A DNA stretch of 64,000 bases from Amycolatopsis sp. EV170708-02-1 (lineage in GTDB: Bacteria; Actinomycetota; Actinomycetes; Mycobacteriales; Pseudonocardiaceae), in assembly GCF_022479115.1 (NCBI RefSeq), contig NZ_CP092497.1, positions 4,898,001 to 4,962,000 on the forward strand, read 5' to 3'. The stretch's first letter is position 1, and each line of letters begins with the position of its first letter. The notes beneath the pieces are model-generated. The model had not been told where the DNA came from. It saw only the letters and a program-made list of their open reading frames with translations, and did no database searches. Positions 49,859-58,297 of this stretch are shown piece by piece. Both the position numbers and the translations under genes were made by a program.

Positions 49859-50858
49859 TTCGCCCCGAGAATTCGGTGATGTTCCCTCGCCCGTCCAGCG
49901 TTCCCGCGCCCTGGTTGTACGCGCCGAGCACGTTCGCCAGCGCGTTCGGCGCGGCGTCGAGCGCCTCGCTCAGCGAGGCCTTCTGCTGGCTGAGCAGCTT
50001 GGTGATCTCGGCGAGTTTGTCCACATCGGACTTGACCTTGCCCCGGTTGTCCTTGATGAAGCCCTGCACCACGCTGAGCGCCTCAGTGAGCTCGGTCATC
50101 GCGCCGGAGAACTGGTCCCGCTGATCGGCCAGGATCTTGCTGAGCGAGGAGATCTGCTGGATCGCCTGTTTCACCTTGCCGTCGTTCGCGGCGAGCATCG
50201 CGGTGAACTTGCTGATGTTGTCGACCGAGGTGAACAGGTCGTCCTTGGAGTCGCTCGCCGTCCTGGCGAACTCGCCGAGATTCTTGATCGCCTCGCCGAG
50301 CTTGCCGCCGTTTCCGTCGAGATAGGTCGCGGCCTTGGTGAGGACGTCGCTGACCGCGCCGTCCCGGTTGGCGCCCTTCGGCCCCAGCGCGGTCATCAGC
50401 TGGTTGAGGCTGCCCAGGAGCTCGTCGACCTCGACCGGGGTGACGGTGCGCTCGGGCGGGATCCGCGCGTCGCCGCCCAGCTCCGGCCCGCCGAGGTACA
50501 CCGGGGTGAGCTGCACGTACCGGTCGGCGACCAGGCTCGGCGTGATCACGACGGCGCCGACGTCGGCGGGCAGCTTGACGTCGGGCCGCACCGTCATGGT
50601 CACCTCGACGTTCGTGCCGCGCGGTTCGACCTTGGTGACCGAACCGATCGGGACGCCGAGCACCCGTACCTCGGTGTTCGGATACACCCCGACGGTCGCG
50701 GTGAAGAACCCGGTCAGCACACGGTCGGCTTGCCTGGTCAGCAGCGGCCAGGCCGCCGTCACCAGCAGACCGGCGACGACGGCGACCGCGAGCCGCCGCA
50801 GCCAGGCCCGCCGCCGCGCGTGGGCGCCGAGATCAGTCAGCGTGAAATGGCGTCCCAT
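49855..50858 (-). CDS. mceD: MCE family protein MceD, frameshifted near its stop codon
   Basis: From ATG 50858 the protein has an anchor (LAVAVVAGLLVTAAWPLL), an MCE domain (VGVYPNTEVRVLGVPIGSV ... VADRYVQLTPVYLGG) and a helical region ending GAGTLDGRGNITEFSG. As given, the frame misses its stop and runs antiparallel-free through mceE in another frame for 500 bases. Adding one base to the run at 49863-49866 gives FSGAK and a TGA that overlaps the mceE ATG, the usual coupling in this operon, and a 334-residue protein of normal length. The reading-through frame has no coding character. Confidence 0.8.
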
Positions 50859-51868
50859 CAGCGTCCCCCTTGCCTCGAAGGCATGCAGCTGCCCGGCGTG
50901 CCGCCGGTCGGCACGAGCCCGCAGATGTAGGTGTCGATCCACCGGCCGTTGCCGACCGCGTTGCCGAGCAGCCGGTAGAAGGGGCCGGCCAGCCGCAGGC
51001 TCTCGTTGAGCTTGTCCTGGTTGCGCAGCAGCACGGTGGCGACGCGATCGAGCTGGTCGAGCGCGGGACCGAGCGTCTTCTGGTTGTCCGCCACCAGTCC
51101 CTTGAGCTGGATCGACAGGTTCTTCACTCCGCTGAACAGCTTCGCGATCGCGTCCTTGCGCGCGTTCAGCTCCGTGAGCAGCGTGTTGCCGTCGCGGATC
51201 AGCGCCTCGATCTGCTGCGAGCGATCCCCGAGCGTCTTGGACACCTTGTTCGTGTTCTGGAACAGCTTCACCAGCTCCTGATCCCGGGAAGCGAGCGTCT
51301 TGGACAGCGCGGTGATGCCGTCGAAAGCGGTCCGGACGTCCTGCGGGGCGGAGGCACCAAGGGTTTCCGACAGCGTGCCGAACGCCTTCGCCAGCTGATC
51401 GGTGTCGATCGCGCCCACCGTGTTCGCGAGGTCGTTGAAGACGGTCGTGACGTCGTACGGGGAACTCGTGCGCTGCACCGGGATCGGCTCGTCCGGGTCC
51501 AGTTCCGCGTTGCCGACCGGATCGAGGACCAGGTTCTTCTGCCCCAGCAGGGTTTTGATCTTGATCGACGCGGTGGTGCGGTTGCCGACCCAGGTGTCCT
51601 TGACCCGGAACAGGACCTTGACCTTGGCACCGTCCAGCAGGACGTCGGAGACCTCCCCGACCTTCACCCCGGCGACCCGGACCTCGTCGTTGCGTTTGAG
51701 CCCGGCCGCTTCGGTGAACTCGGCCGCATACGTGGTGCCGCCGCCGATCAGCGGGAGGTCGTCGGAGAAGAACACCGCCGAGCCGGCGATGGTCATCAAC
51801 AGGGCCGTGACAGCGCCCACGACGATGGGATTGCGGCTGCGGAAGGGTTTGATCCTCGGCGCTTTCAC
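50858..51868 (-). CDS. mceC: MCE family protein MceC
   Basis: The 336-residue protein has an N-terminal anchor (NPIVVGAVTALLMTIAGSAV), an MCE domain (YAAEFTEAAGLKRNDEVRVA, GQKNLVLDPVG) and an extended helical region ending in a Cys-containing tail (YICGLVPTGGTPGSC). GTG 51868 overlaps the mceB stop codon. It forms one of the six subunits of the lipid-conducting Mce ring and tunnel. Confidence 0.88.
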   Translation of the reverse strand: MKAPRIKPFRSRNPIVVGAVTALLMTIAGSAVFFSDDLPLIGGGTTYAAEFTEAAGLKRNDEVRVAGVKVGEVSDVLLDGAKVKVLFRVKDTWVGNRTTASIKIKTLLGQKNLVLDPVGNAELDPDEPIPVQRTSSPYDVTTVFNDLANTVGAIDTDQLAKAFGTLSETLGASAPQDVRTAFDGITALSKTLASRDQELVKLFQNTNKVSKTLGDRSQQIEALIRDGNTLLTELNARKDAIAKLFSGVKNLSIQLKGLVADNQKTLGPALDQLDRVATVLLRNQDKLNESLRLAGPFYRLLGNAVGNGRWIDTYICGLVPTGGTPGSCMPSRQGGR

Positions 51869-52878
51869 CGGCACCGTCCCTGGGTCAGCGGGATACCGAC
51901 CGGCGGGCCGCCGGGGGCGGGCGGCGCGTCCGATTTCACCGAGCACAGGTAGAAGTTGAACCACGAACCGTACGAGACCATCGCGCCCATGCGGTCCAGC
52001 TTCTTGGGCAGGTTCCCCAGGAACTGCTCGAACACCGGAGTGTTGTCAGCGAGGTTCTTCGACAGGTCGCCAAGGGTGTTGATGCTGTCCTTCAACGGTG
52101 CGCGGCCGTCCTGGAGCAGATCCGCGGTGGCGGTGGTGAGCTCGCCGAGCCCGCCGATCGCCTGCCCGATCGGTTTCGCGTCGCCGGCGAGCCCGGAGAC
52201 CAGCTGCGCGGTGACGTCGACGAGCTTGTCGAACTGGTCGCCCTGCGAGTTGAGCGTGTCGAGCACCGTGTTGAGGTTCCCGATCACCTGGCCGATCACC
52301 TGGTCCTTGCCCGCCAGGGTGTTCGTGAGCGAAGCGGTGTGCTCGATCAGGCTGTCGATGGTGCTCCCCTCACCCTGCAGCACCTGGACGATCTCGAACG
52401 ACAGCTGGTTGACGTCGCTCGGCGAAAGCGCCTGGAACAGCGGTTTGAACCCGTTGAACAACGCGGTGAGGTCCAGCGCCGGATGGGTCCGCTCCGGCGG
52501 GATCAGCGCGCCTTCCTCCAGCACGGCAGGCCCGGCGGGGCCCGGGTCGATCGACAGGTACCGCTGCCCGACGAGGTTGCGGTACCTGATGGTGACCGTG
52601 GCACCGGCGGTGAGCCGTCGCTTGTTCTCGACCGAGAACCGCACATCCGCCAGCCGCCGCTCGACCACCCCGACCGAATCCACCTGGCCGATGCGGACAC
52701 CGGACATCCGGACCTCGTCGCCGGGGTTGACCGAGGTGGCGTCGGTGAACCTCGCGGTGTAGCCGACCGTCGTGCCGACCCCGGAGTTGGCGATGGTGAT
52801 CGCCAGGATCCCGGTCGCCACCGCGGTGATCACGAAGAAGATCAGGCCCTTGATCGCCGGGCCCGCGACACTCCTCAT
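51865..52878 (-). CDS. mceB: MCE family protein MceB
   Basis: The 337-residue protein has an anchor (GLIFFVITAVATGILAITIA), an MCE domain (YTARFTDATSVNPGDEVRMS, VGQRYLSIDPG) and a helical region, ending in a Cys-containing, Pro/Gly-rich tail (FYLCSVKSDAPPAPGG). Its ATG overlaps the mceA stop codon by four bases. Role as for the other Mce subunits. Confidence 0.88.
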   Translation of the reverse strand: MRSVAGPAIKGLIFFVITAVATGILAITIANSGVGTTVGYTARFTDATSVNPGDEVRMSGVRIGQVDSVGVVERRLADVRFSVENKRRLTAGATVTIRYRNLVGQRYLSIDPGPAGPAVLEEGALIPPERTHPALDLTALFNGFKPLFQALSPSDVNQLSFEIVQVLQGEGSTIDSLIEHTASLTNTLAGKDQVIGQVIGNLNTVLDTLNSQGDQFDKLVDVTAQLVSGLAGDAKPIGQAIGGLGELTTATADLLQDGRAPLKDSINTLGDLSKNLADNTPVFEQFLGNLPKKLDRMGAMVSYGSWFNFYLCSVKSDAPPAPGGPPVGIPLTQGRCR

Positions 52879-54098
52879 CGGACGGTCACCTCCGTACCGC
52901 GTAACGCCGGGCCCACGAGCACACTGCTCCAGTCCGGGACCTCGGCCGGCTTCATCCCGAGCGACGGCGCCAGGATCTCGGCGACCAGCCCCCGCTCCCC
53001 CTTCGAATTGGCCGGACCGAGGTCCCCATCGGCGGCGAACGCGACCGCCACCGAAGACCCGCCCCCGCCATAGCAGCGCGGCCCGCCCTTTTGGTCGAAC
53101 CGCGGATCGTCCCGGCCCGGCACGTACTTGTCGCGCGGGTCGTGGACGGACAGCGTCACGTGCAGCCCGGGTTCCCCGGTGCCCTTGCCCAAGGCCTTCT
53201 CCATCACCGGTTTGAGCCGGTTGACCGCGTCGAACAGGCAGGGGAATTGGGGTGAGTACCGGGACAGCAGTTCCAGGGTCGGCCTGCTCTTCACGCTGAC
53301 GCCGATGATGTTGTCCTTGTTCTGCACCAGGAACTTGTTCAGATCGCCGCTCGCGGTGGTGACGCTCGTGTACAGCTTGTCGAGGTCCCCGCGAGTGTCC
53401 ACAATGGTCTTGGCGGTCGTGGAAAGGTCCGAGAGTGCCTTGAGGATGTCCGGCGCCGCACCGGTGTACAGATCCGCCACGTCGGCGAGACCGCTGACGT
53501 CGGCCTTGAACTGCGGCATCAGCGGATTCACCTGGTTGAGCAGGTCGTTGAGCTGAACGATGCTGTCCCCCAAGGACTTCCCGCGGTTGTCGAGCGCGAG
53601 CGAGATCGCGCCCAGTGAACTGTTCAGCTTCTGCGGCTGCACCGCGCGCAGCAAGGGCAGCAGATCGCCGAGGACGCGTTCCAGTTCGATCGCGTTGGCC
53701 GACCTGTCCTGCCCGATGACGTCGCCGTCCCGCAGCGAGCCTCCGGCTGGCCGGTCCGGGAGCACGAGGTTGACATAGCGCTCGCCGAACACGGTCTTCG
53801 GCAGCAGCCTGGCCGAGACGTTACGCGGCAGCTGATCTATCTTCGCCGGGTCGATCGCCAGATCGATCTCCGCGCCGTCCGCGGTACCCCGGACGGCCCT
53901 GACCTCACCGAACGGCACGCCCCGGACCTTGACCTCGGCGGGCGGGGCCAGCTGGTTGCCGACCCGGTCGGCCTTGAGCGTGACCAGCTCAGCGCGGTCG
54001 AAGTCCTTGTTGAAGATGCCGACGGCGAGCCAGCCGAGCAGCACCAGGATGACGAGGAAGATCACCCCTGCCGCCTGCGTCCGTGCCCGCGCGCTCAT
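52875..54098 (-). CDS. mceA: MCE family protein MceA
   Basis: The 407-residue protein has an anchor (GVIFLVILVLLGWLAVGIF), an MCE domain (VTLKADRVGNQLAPPAEVKV, FGERYVNLVLPDRP), a helical region with Asn/Leu heptads and a longer C-terminal domain with cysteines (FPCLFDAVNRLKP, PRCYGGGG). ATG 54098 overlaps the stop of the second YrbE permease. First of six consecutive MCE genes. Confidence 0.9.
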   Translation of the reverse strand: MSARARTQAAGVIFLVILVLLGWLAVGIFNKDFDRAELVTLKADRVGNQLAPPAEVKVRGVPFGEVRAVRGTADGAEIDLAIDPAKIDQLPRNVSARLLPKTVFGERYVNLVLPDRPAGGSLRDGDVIGQDRSANAIELERVLGDLLPLLRAVQPQKLNSSLGAISLALDNRGKSLGDSIVQLNDLLNQVNPLMPQFKADVSGLADVADLYTGAAPDILKALSDLSTTAKTIVDTRGDLDKLYTSVTTASGDLNKFLVQNKDNIIGVSVKSRPTLELLSRYSPQFPCLFDAVNRLKPVMEKALGKGTGEPGLHVTLSVHDPRDKYVPGRDDPRFDQKGGPRCYGGGGSSVAVAFAADGDLGPANSKGERGLVAEILAPSLGMKPAEVPDWSSVLVGPALRGTEVTVR

Positions 54099-54934
54099 CC
54101 GGACACCTTCACCGTCGTGGTCGCGCCCCAGATCGCCAGGCTGAGAAAGAGATCGAGCACGCTGATCAGCACGATCGACGTCCGCACGGCACGGCCGACC
54201 GCGACCCCGACGCCGGCCGGGCCGCCCGCGGCGCGATAGCCGTAGAAGCAGTGCGTGAGGATGACGCCGACGCTGAACACGAGCACCTTGCCGAACGACC
54301 ACAACACGTCTTCAGGAGGCAAGAACAGGGAGAAGTAGTGGTCGTAGGTCCCGCCGGACTGTCCGAAGAAGACCACCGTCGTCACCCGCGAGCCCAGGTA
54401 CGAGATCAGCAGGCCGATCACGTAGAGCGGGATGATCGCGATGAACCCGGCCACGATCCGGGTGGTGACGAGGTACGGCATGCTGCGCACGGCCATCACT
54501 TCGAGCGCGTCGATCTCCTCGGAGATCCGCATGGCGCCCAGTTGCGCGGTGAACCCGGCGCCGACCGTCGCGGACAACGCGAGCCCCGCCGAGAGCGGCG
54601 CGATCTCGCGGGTGTTGAAGTACGCGGTGAGGAAGCCGGTCATCGCGGAGATGTTGATCTGGTTCAGCGCGCTGAAACCCTGCAACCCCACCGTGATCCC
54701 GGTGAACACGCACAGGCCGACCATCACGCCGACGGTGCCGCCGATCACCGCGAGCGCCCCGCTGCCGAAGGTCACCTCGGCGAGCAGGCGCACCACTTCG
54801 CGGAAGTAGCGGGTGACGGCCATCGGGATCGCCGCGAGCGCGCGGATGTAGAACAGCAACTGGTCGCCCAGCTCGAAAAGACTGTTGCCGGGGCGTTTGA
54901 ACGCCTCGCGGGCCCGTTCGGGGACGCTGGTCAC
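54095..54934 (-). CDS. yrbEB: MlaE/YrbE family permease (YrbEB)
   Basis: The 279-residue membrane protein has five to six spans and the MlaE signature: GFTAQLGAMRISEEIDALEVMAV, the coupling-helix region that contacts an MlaF-type ATPase, and YLVTTRIVAGFIAIIPLYVI. Two such permeases form the membrane core of an Mce transporter. The ATPase (MceG) is usually encoded elsewhere in the genome and is absent from this window. It starts four bases after the first YrbE gene. Confidence 0.9.
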   Translation of the reverse strand: MTSVPERAREAFKRPGNSLFELGDQLLFYIRALAAIPMAVTRYFREVVRLLAEVTFGSGALAVIGGTVGVMVGLCVFTGITVGLQGFSALNQINISAMTGFLTAYFNTREIAPLSAGLALSATVGAGFTAQLGAMRISEEIDALEVMAVRSMPYLVTTRIVAGFIAIIPLYVIGLLISYLGSRVTTVVFFGQSGGTYDHYFSLFLPPEDVLWSFGKVLVFSVGVILTHCFYGYRAAGGPAGVGVAVGRAVRTSIVLISVLDLFLSLAIWGATTTVKVSG

Positions 54935-54938
54935 GGGA

Positions 54939-55741
54939 TCAGGTTCCCTTCGCGGGGACGAGCTGCAGGTACAGCGCGGTCAGGATCGTGTTGACGAAGA
55001 ACAGGAGCAGGAACGTGATCACCACCGACTGGTTGACGACGTCGCCGACGCCCTTGGGGCCGCCTCGGGGTTCAGTCCCCGGTAAGCCGCGACGACGCCG
55101 GCGAGGAAACCGAAGATGAACGCCTTGATCGAGCTGATCACGAGGTCGGGCAGCTGGGCCAGGGCGTTGAAACTCGCGAGGTACGCGCCCGGGGTGCCGC
55201 CCTGCACGATGACGTTGAAGAAGTAGCCGCCGAGCACGCCGACGACGCTGACCAAACCGTTCAGCAGCACCGAAACGCCGATGGCCGCCTGCACACGGGG
55301 CACGATCAGCCGGTGGATCGGCGAGACACCGAGCACCTCCATCGCGTCGATCTCCTCGCGGATGGAGCGGGCGCCGAGATCCGCGCAGATCGCCGACCCG
55401 CCCGCTCCCGCGATGATCAACGTGGTCACGATCGGGCTGGCCTGCTGCACCACCGCGAGGACGCTCGCCGCGCCGTTGAACTGCTGCGCGCCGATCTGGC
55501 TCGTGAGCGAACCGAGCTGCAGCGAGATGACCGCGCCGAACGGGATCGACACGAGGATCGCGGGCGTGATCGACACACTCGCGATGAACCAGAACTGCTG
55601 GATGAACTCGCGGATCTGCACCGGACGACGGAACATCGCGAGGACGACGTCGATCCCCATGGCGCACATGCGGCCGAATTCGCGAAGCCCGGCGGCGGCC
55701 TTCTCCGGCGCGCGGGCGAGGAGGGCGACTGGATTGGCCAT
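54939..55741 (-). CDS. yrbEA: MlaE/YrbE family permease (YrbEA), frameshifted near its end
   Basis: From ATG 55741 the frame encodes an MlaE-type permease with GGSAICADLGARSIREEIDA and MEVLGVSPIHRLIVPRVQ. After GFLAGVVAAYRGLNP it degenerates, while the neighbouring frame continues GGPKGVGDVVNQSVVITFLL and a last membrane span to 54939. One extra base in the run at 55067-55070 joins the two into a normal 267-residue YrbEA. Without it the protein loses its last span. GGAG lies inside the preceding small frame, so translation may be coupled to it. Confidence 0.82.
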
Positions 55742-55743
55742 CG

Positions 55744-55845
55744 TCAGGCTCCGTATCCGCGGACGGAAGCCGGGGAAAGCGCCTCCGGTCCCAGCGCCGC
55801 CGGGAGCAGGAAGGCGCGCGGAACGCGCCCGGTCATCACTGACAT
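55744..55845 (-). CDS. Possible 33-residue leader peptide before yrbEA
   Basis: ATG 55845, with GAGGAAG a few bases upstream, opens a frame beginning MSVMTGRVPRAFLLPAALGP and stopping two bases before the yrbEA ATG. The yrbEA ribosome site (GGAG) lies within its last codons, so its translation would expose that start. It could be a regulatory leader or a small membrane-associated peptide. No homologue is recognised. Bases 55846-56156 hold a palindrome and promoter but no other gene. Confidence 0.4.
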   Translation of the reverse strand: MSVMTGRVPRAFLLPAALGPEALSPASVRGYGA

Positions 55846-55989
55846 TCGGGCTTCCTCACTTCTACTTCTCCGGCCGAACGGCCAACTCGTGCAGCACGCT
55901 ACTGGCGGAAGATCAGGGAGACAAGTAATTCGATAATGGTGTGGCAGGGAGGGGTCAAGGTTGTTATGGGCGTAACTGTTTTGCCTTGT

Positions 55990-56039
55990 GTCTCGTGAGT
56001 GGTAATGACGGTTCTAACCGTCCTTGCCACTCACGAGAC
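55990..56039. repeat. 50-bp palindrome (family C, second copy)
   Basis: Arms of 24 bases (55990-56013 and 56016-56039) match with two mismatches; the sequence is the same family as 27223-27282. Here it lies between divergent genes (mce operon and ABC exporter), where a terminator would have no obvious use, which argues for an expanded repeat rather than a gene-specific terminator. Confidence 0.8.
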
Positions 56040-56120
56040 CGCAGGTGATCGCTTTTGTCACCCCCGTCAGCCGCCGCGGCCGCGGAATTGTCACGCACAC
56101 CCTGAGTCCTCTCGCTTTCA

Positions 56121-56150
56121 TTGCGGCCGCACCGAAAACACCGCTACGTT
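56121..56150 (+). promoter_or_regulatory. Leaderless promoter of the ABC exporter operon
   Basis: TTGCGG (56121-56126) and TACGTT (56145-56150) are separated by 18 bases, and the ATG at 56157 begins six bases after the -10 element. Transcription should therefore start at the initiation codon. No ribosome-binding site is present, in agreement. Confidence 0.55.
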
Positions 56151-56156
56151 CGGCGA

Positions 56157-57101
56157 ATGGAGCAGGCTGCCATCGAGGTGACCGGCCTCGCCAAGCACTA
56201 CGGTGAAGTGACGGCCCTCGCCGGCGTCAGTCTCCGGGTCGGCCGCGGCACCGTGCTCGCGGTGCTCGGCCACAACGGCGCGGGCAAGACGACGTTGATC
56301 GACATCCTCAGCACCCGCGTCAAGCCGACCGGCGGAAGCGCGAAGGTGTGCGGCTTCGACGTCGTGCGCGCCGGGCATCACGTCCGGCGGCGGATCGGGG
56401 TCACCGGCCAGTTCGCGGCGGTCGACGACGCGCTGTCCGGCCGCGGCAACCTCGAACTCGTCGCCAGGCTGCTGGGCGCGAACCGGCGACAGGCCAGGGC
56501 CCGCGCGGCCGAACTGCTCGCCATGTTCGGTCTCGACGACGCGGCGGACCGGCCCGCGCGGACGTACTCCGGCGGGATGCGGCGACGGCTAGATCTGGCC
56601 GCCGGCCTCGTCGGCTCCCCCGACGTCCTCTTCCTCGACGAACCGACCACCGGGCTCGACCCGCTCAGCCGGGCGGGGCTCTGGGACGGCGTCGAACGGC
56701 TCGCCGCGCGCGGCACCACCGTCGTGCTCACCACGCAGTATCTGGAGGAGGCGGACAGACTGGCGGATCACGTCATCGTGCTGGGGCTGGGGCACGTCAC
56801 GGTTTCCGGGCGGCCGTCGGAGCTGAAGGCGCGGCTCGGGGAAAGGACCGCGACGCTGACCTTCGGCACCGACCTGGCCGCCCGCCGGGCACTGGCCGCA
56901 TTGCACCGGCTCGGCATGGGCTGCACGACGTCGGCCTCCGGGCTGGTGATCGGTGTCGCGCTGTCCGGGCCCGCCGACATCACGGTGCTGGTCCGCGCGC
57001 TCGACGCGGCGGGCGCACCGATGAAGGACCTCACCGTCGCCGAGCCGACACTCGACGACGTCTACCTTTCGCTGCACCGGAATCCGGCGGCCACGCCATG
57101 A
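56157..57101 (+). CDS. ABC exporter ATP-binding protein, DrrA type
   Basis: The 314-residue ATPase has Walker A GHNGAGKTT, the Q-loop TGQFAAVDDALSG, signature YSGGMRRRLDLA and Walker B LFLDEPTTGLDP, with the DrrA-type C-terminal domain (SGPADITVLVRALDAAG ... EPTLDDVYLSL). The TGQ-AAVD and DDVYLSL motifs are characteristic of the daunorubicin-resistance/antibiotic exporter subfamily. It pairs with the following permease, whose start overlaps its stop codon. The exported compound is unknown; the adjacent polyketide cluster is on the other strand. Confidence 0.9.
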   Translation: MEQAAIEVTGLAKHYGEVTALAGVSLRVGRGTVLAVLGHNGAGKTTLIDILSTRVKPTGGSAKVCGFDVVRAGHHVRRRIGVTGQFAAVDDALSGRGNLELVARLLGANRRQARARAAELLAMFGLDDAADRPARTYSGGMRRRLDLAAGLVGSPDVLFLDEPTTGLDPLSRAGLWDGVERLAARGTTVVLTTQYLEEADRLADHVIVLGLGHVTVSGRPSELKARLGERTATLTFGTDLAARRALAALHRLGMGCTTSASGLVIGVALSGPADITVLVRALDAAGAPMKDLTVAEPTLDDVYLSLHRNPAATP

Positions 57102-57952
57102 CCGAGGCACGGCACCGCGCACCGTCGCAACCGGTGCTGACCAATCCGGCGACCTGGCCGCCGAGCACGTTCGCCACCCAGGTCCGAGTGCTCGCGGTCC
57201 GATCGCTGAAGACGGCTTTCGGCGACCGTCGGCTGGTGTTCTTCGGGCTGCTGCAACCGATCGTGCTTCTCCTGCTGTTCAGCCAGGTCTTCACCGGGGT
57301 CAGCACACTGCCCGGCGTCGCGGCGTATCAGGGATACGTGAACTTCCTCGTCCCCGCGACACTGGTGAACATCGCGATGACCACGGCGATGAGTTCGGGC
57401 GCCGGCCTACTCGCGGAGATCTACAGCGGCTTCACCGGACGCCTCCGGTGCATGCCCATCAGCCTTTCCGCCGTCCTGGTGGCGCGCACCATCTCGGATT
57501 CCGCCCGGCTCGGCGTGCAACTGCTCGTGACCGCGCTCGCCAGCGTGGTGCTGCTGGGTTTCCGGCCGACCGGCGGCGTTTTCGGTATCACCGCGGCGCT
57601 GCTGCTCACGCTCGTCGTCGGCTGGTGCCTGAGCTGGATCTTCGTCGCCATCACGACCTGGCTGCGCAAGGCCGAGACCCTGCAGATGGCGTCGTTCGTG
57701 GTGATGTTCCCGCTGATGTTCTCCTCCAGCGCGTACATGCCGCTGGAGACGATGCCGTCCTGGCTGCGGATGGTCTCGGCGCTCAACCCCCTCACCTACG
57801 CGATCGACGCGACCAGGGCGCTCGCCCTCGGGCGTCCGTCGGGCTGGTCGATCCCGGTGTCTCTGGCGATCGCCGCCGTGGCCGCGGCCGCCGGCGGATG
57901 GATCGCGGCCCGGACCTTCCGGACGCCACGGGACGTCACCCCGATGACCTGA
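57098..57952 (+). CDS. ABC-2 type exporter permease, DrrB type
   Basis: The 284-residue protein has six hydrophobic segments and ABC-2 permease motifs: FFGLLQPIVLLLLFSQVF, the GYVNFLVPATLVNIAM region and the C-terminal FPLMFSSSAYMPLETMPSWL with ALNPLTYAIDATRAL. This is the DrrB-type partner of the preceding ATPase (ATGA overlap). The pair probably exports a drug or lipid-like metabolite. The ATG is inside the last codons of the ATPase gene, so expression is coupled. Confidence 0.88.
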   Translation: MTEARHRAPSQPVLTNPATWPPSTFATQVRVLAVRSLKTAFGDRRLVFFGLLQPIVLLLLFSQVFTGVSTLPGVAAYQGYVNFLVPATLVNIAMTTAMSSGAGLLAEIYSGFTGRLRCMPISLSAVLVARTISDSARLGVQLLVTALASVVLLGFRPTGGVFGITAALLLTLVVGWCLSWIFVAITTWLRKAETLQMASFVVMFPLMFSSSAYMPLETMPSWLRMVSALNPLTYAIDATRALALGRPSGWSIPVSLAIAAVAAAAGGWIAARTFRTPRDVTPMT

Positions 57953-57978
57953 AACTCCGCACTCGCGTGATCAGGGGC

Positions 57979-58036
57979 GTATCTCGCGTGCTTGGAGGCG
58001 TAACTCGCGAGTTACGCCTCCAAGCACGCGAGATAC
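57979..58036. repeat. 58-bp perfect palindrome (family A)
   Basis: Perfect 29-base arms (57979-58007 and 58008-58036) without a loop, made of ACTCGCGTGCTTGGAGGCGT-type units. Degenerate extra units flank it on both sides (57958-58055), and family B units follow at 58094-58137. It lies 26 bases after the permease stop, between convergent genes. Confidence 0.85.
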
Positions 58037-58187
58037 AGCTCCAAGCACGCGAGTTATTGAGGGGTAAGACAAAGGTGGCATGTCGGGCGGTTTCGTGTGA
58101 CTGGATGGACGACACGCGTGTCCAGGCGGACGACTCGTGGCGGGCCCGAAACGCCACTCACGACCCGGCCCGCTCTTGACCAGGGCC

Positions 58188-58230
58188 GAAGGCTCCCTTC
58201 ACCGCATTAGACGCGGCGAAGGGAGCCTTC
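58188..58230. terminator. Hairpin between convergent operons
   Basis: Perfect 13-base arms GAAGGCTCCCTTC and GAAGGGAGCCTTC (58188-58200, 58218-58230) with an inner CCGC/GCGG pairing. It is centrally placed between the exporter operon and the glycosyltransferase gene, so it can end both transcripts. The rest of 57953-58297 contains only repeats. Confidence 0.6.
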
Positions 58231-58297
58231 AGCCCACCACTGACCCATCCGAGAACACGCCACGTTTGCCTTAACCCTCAAATACGCGCGGAGGACG

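Noticed and set aside
49359..50942. A single 527-codon frame joining mceD to the middle of mceE, which could be read as a fusion protein
   Set aside because: The part over mceE is in a different frame from the lipoprotein and lacks MCE features. One added base restores a normal mceD stop overlapping the mceE start.
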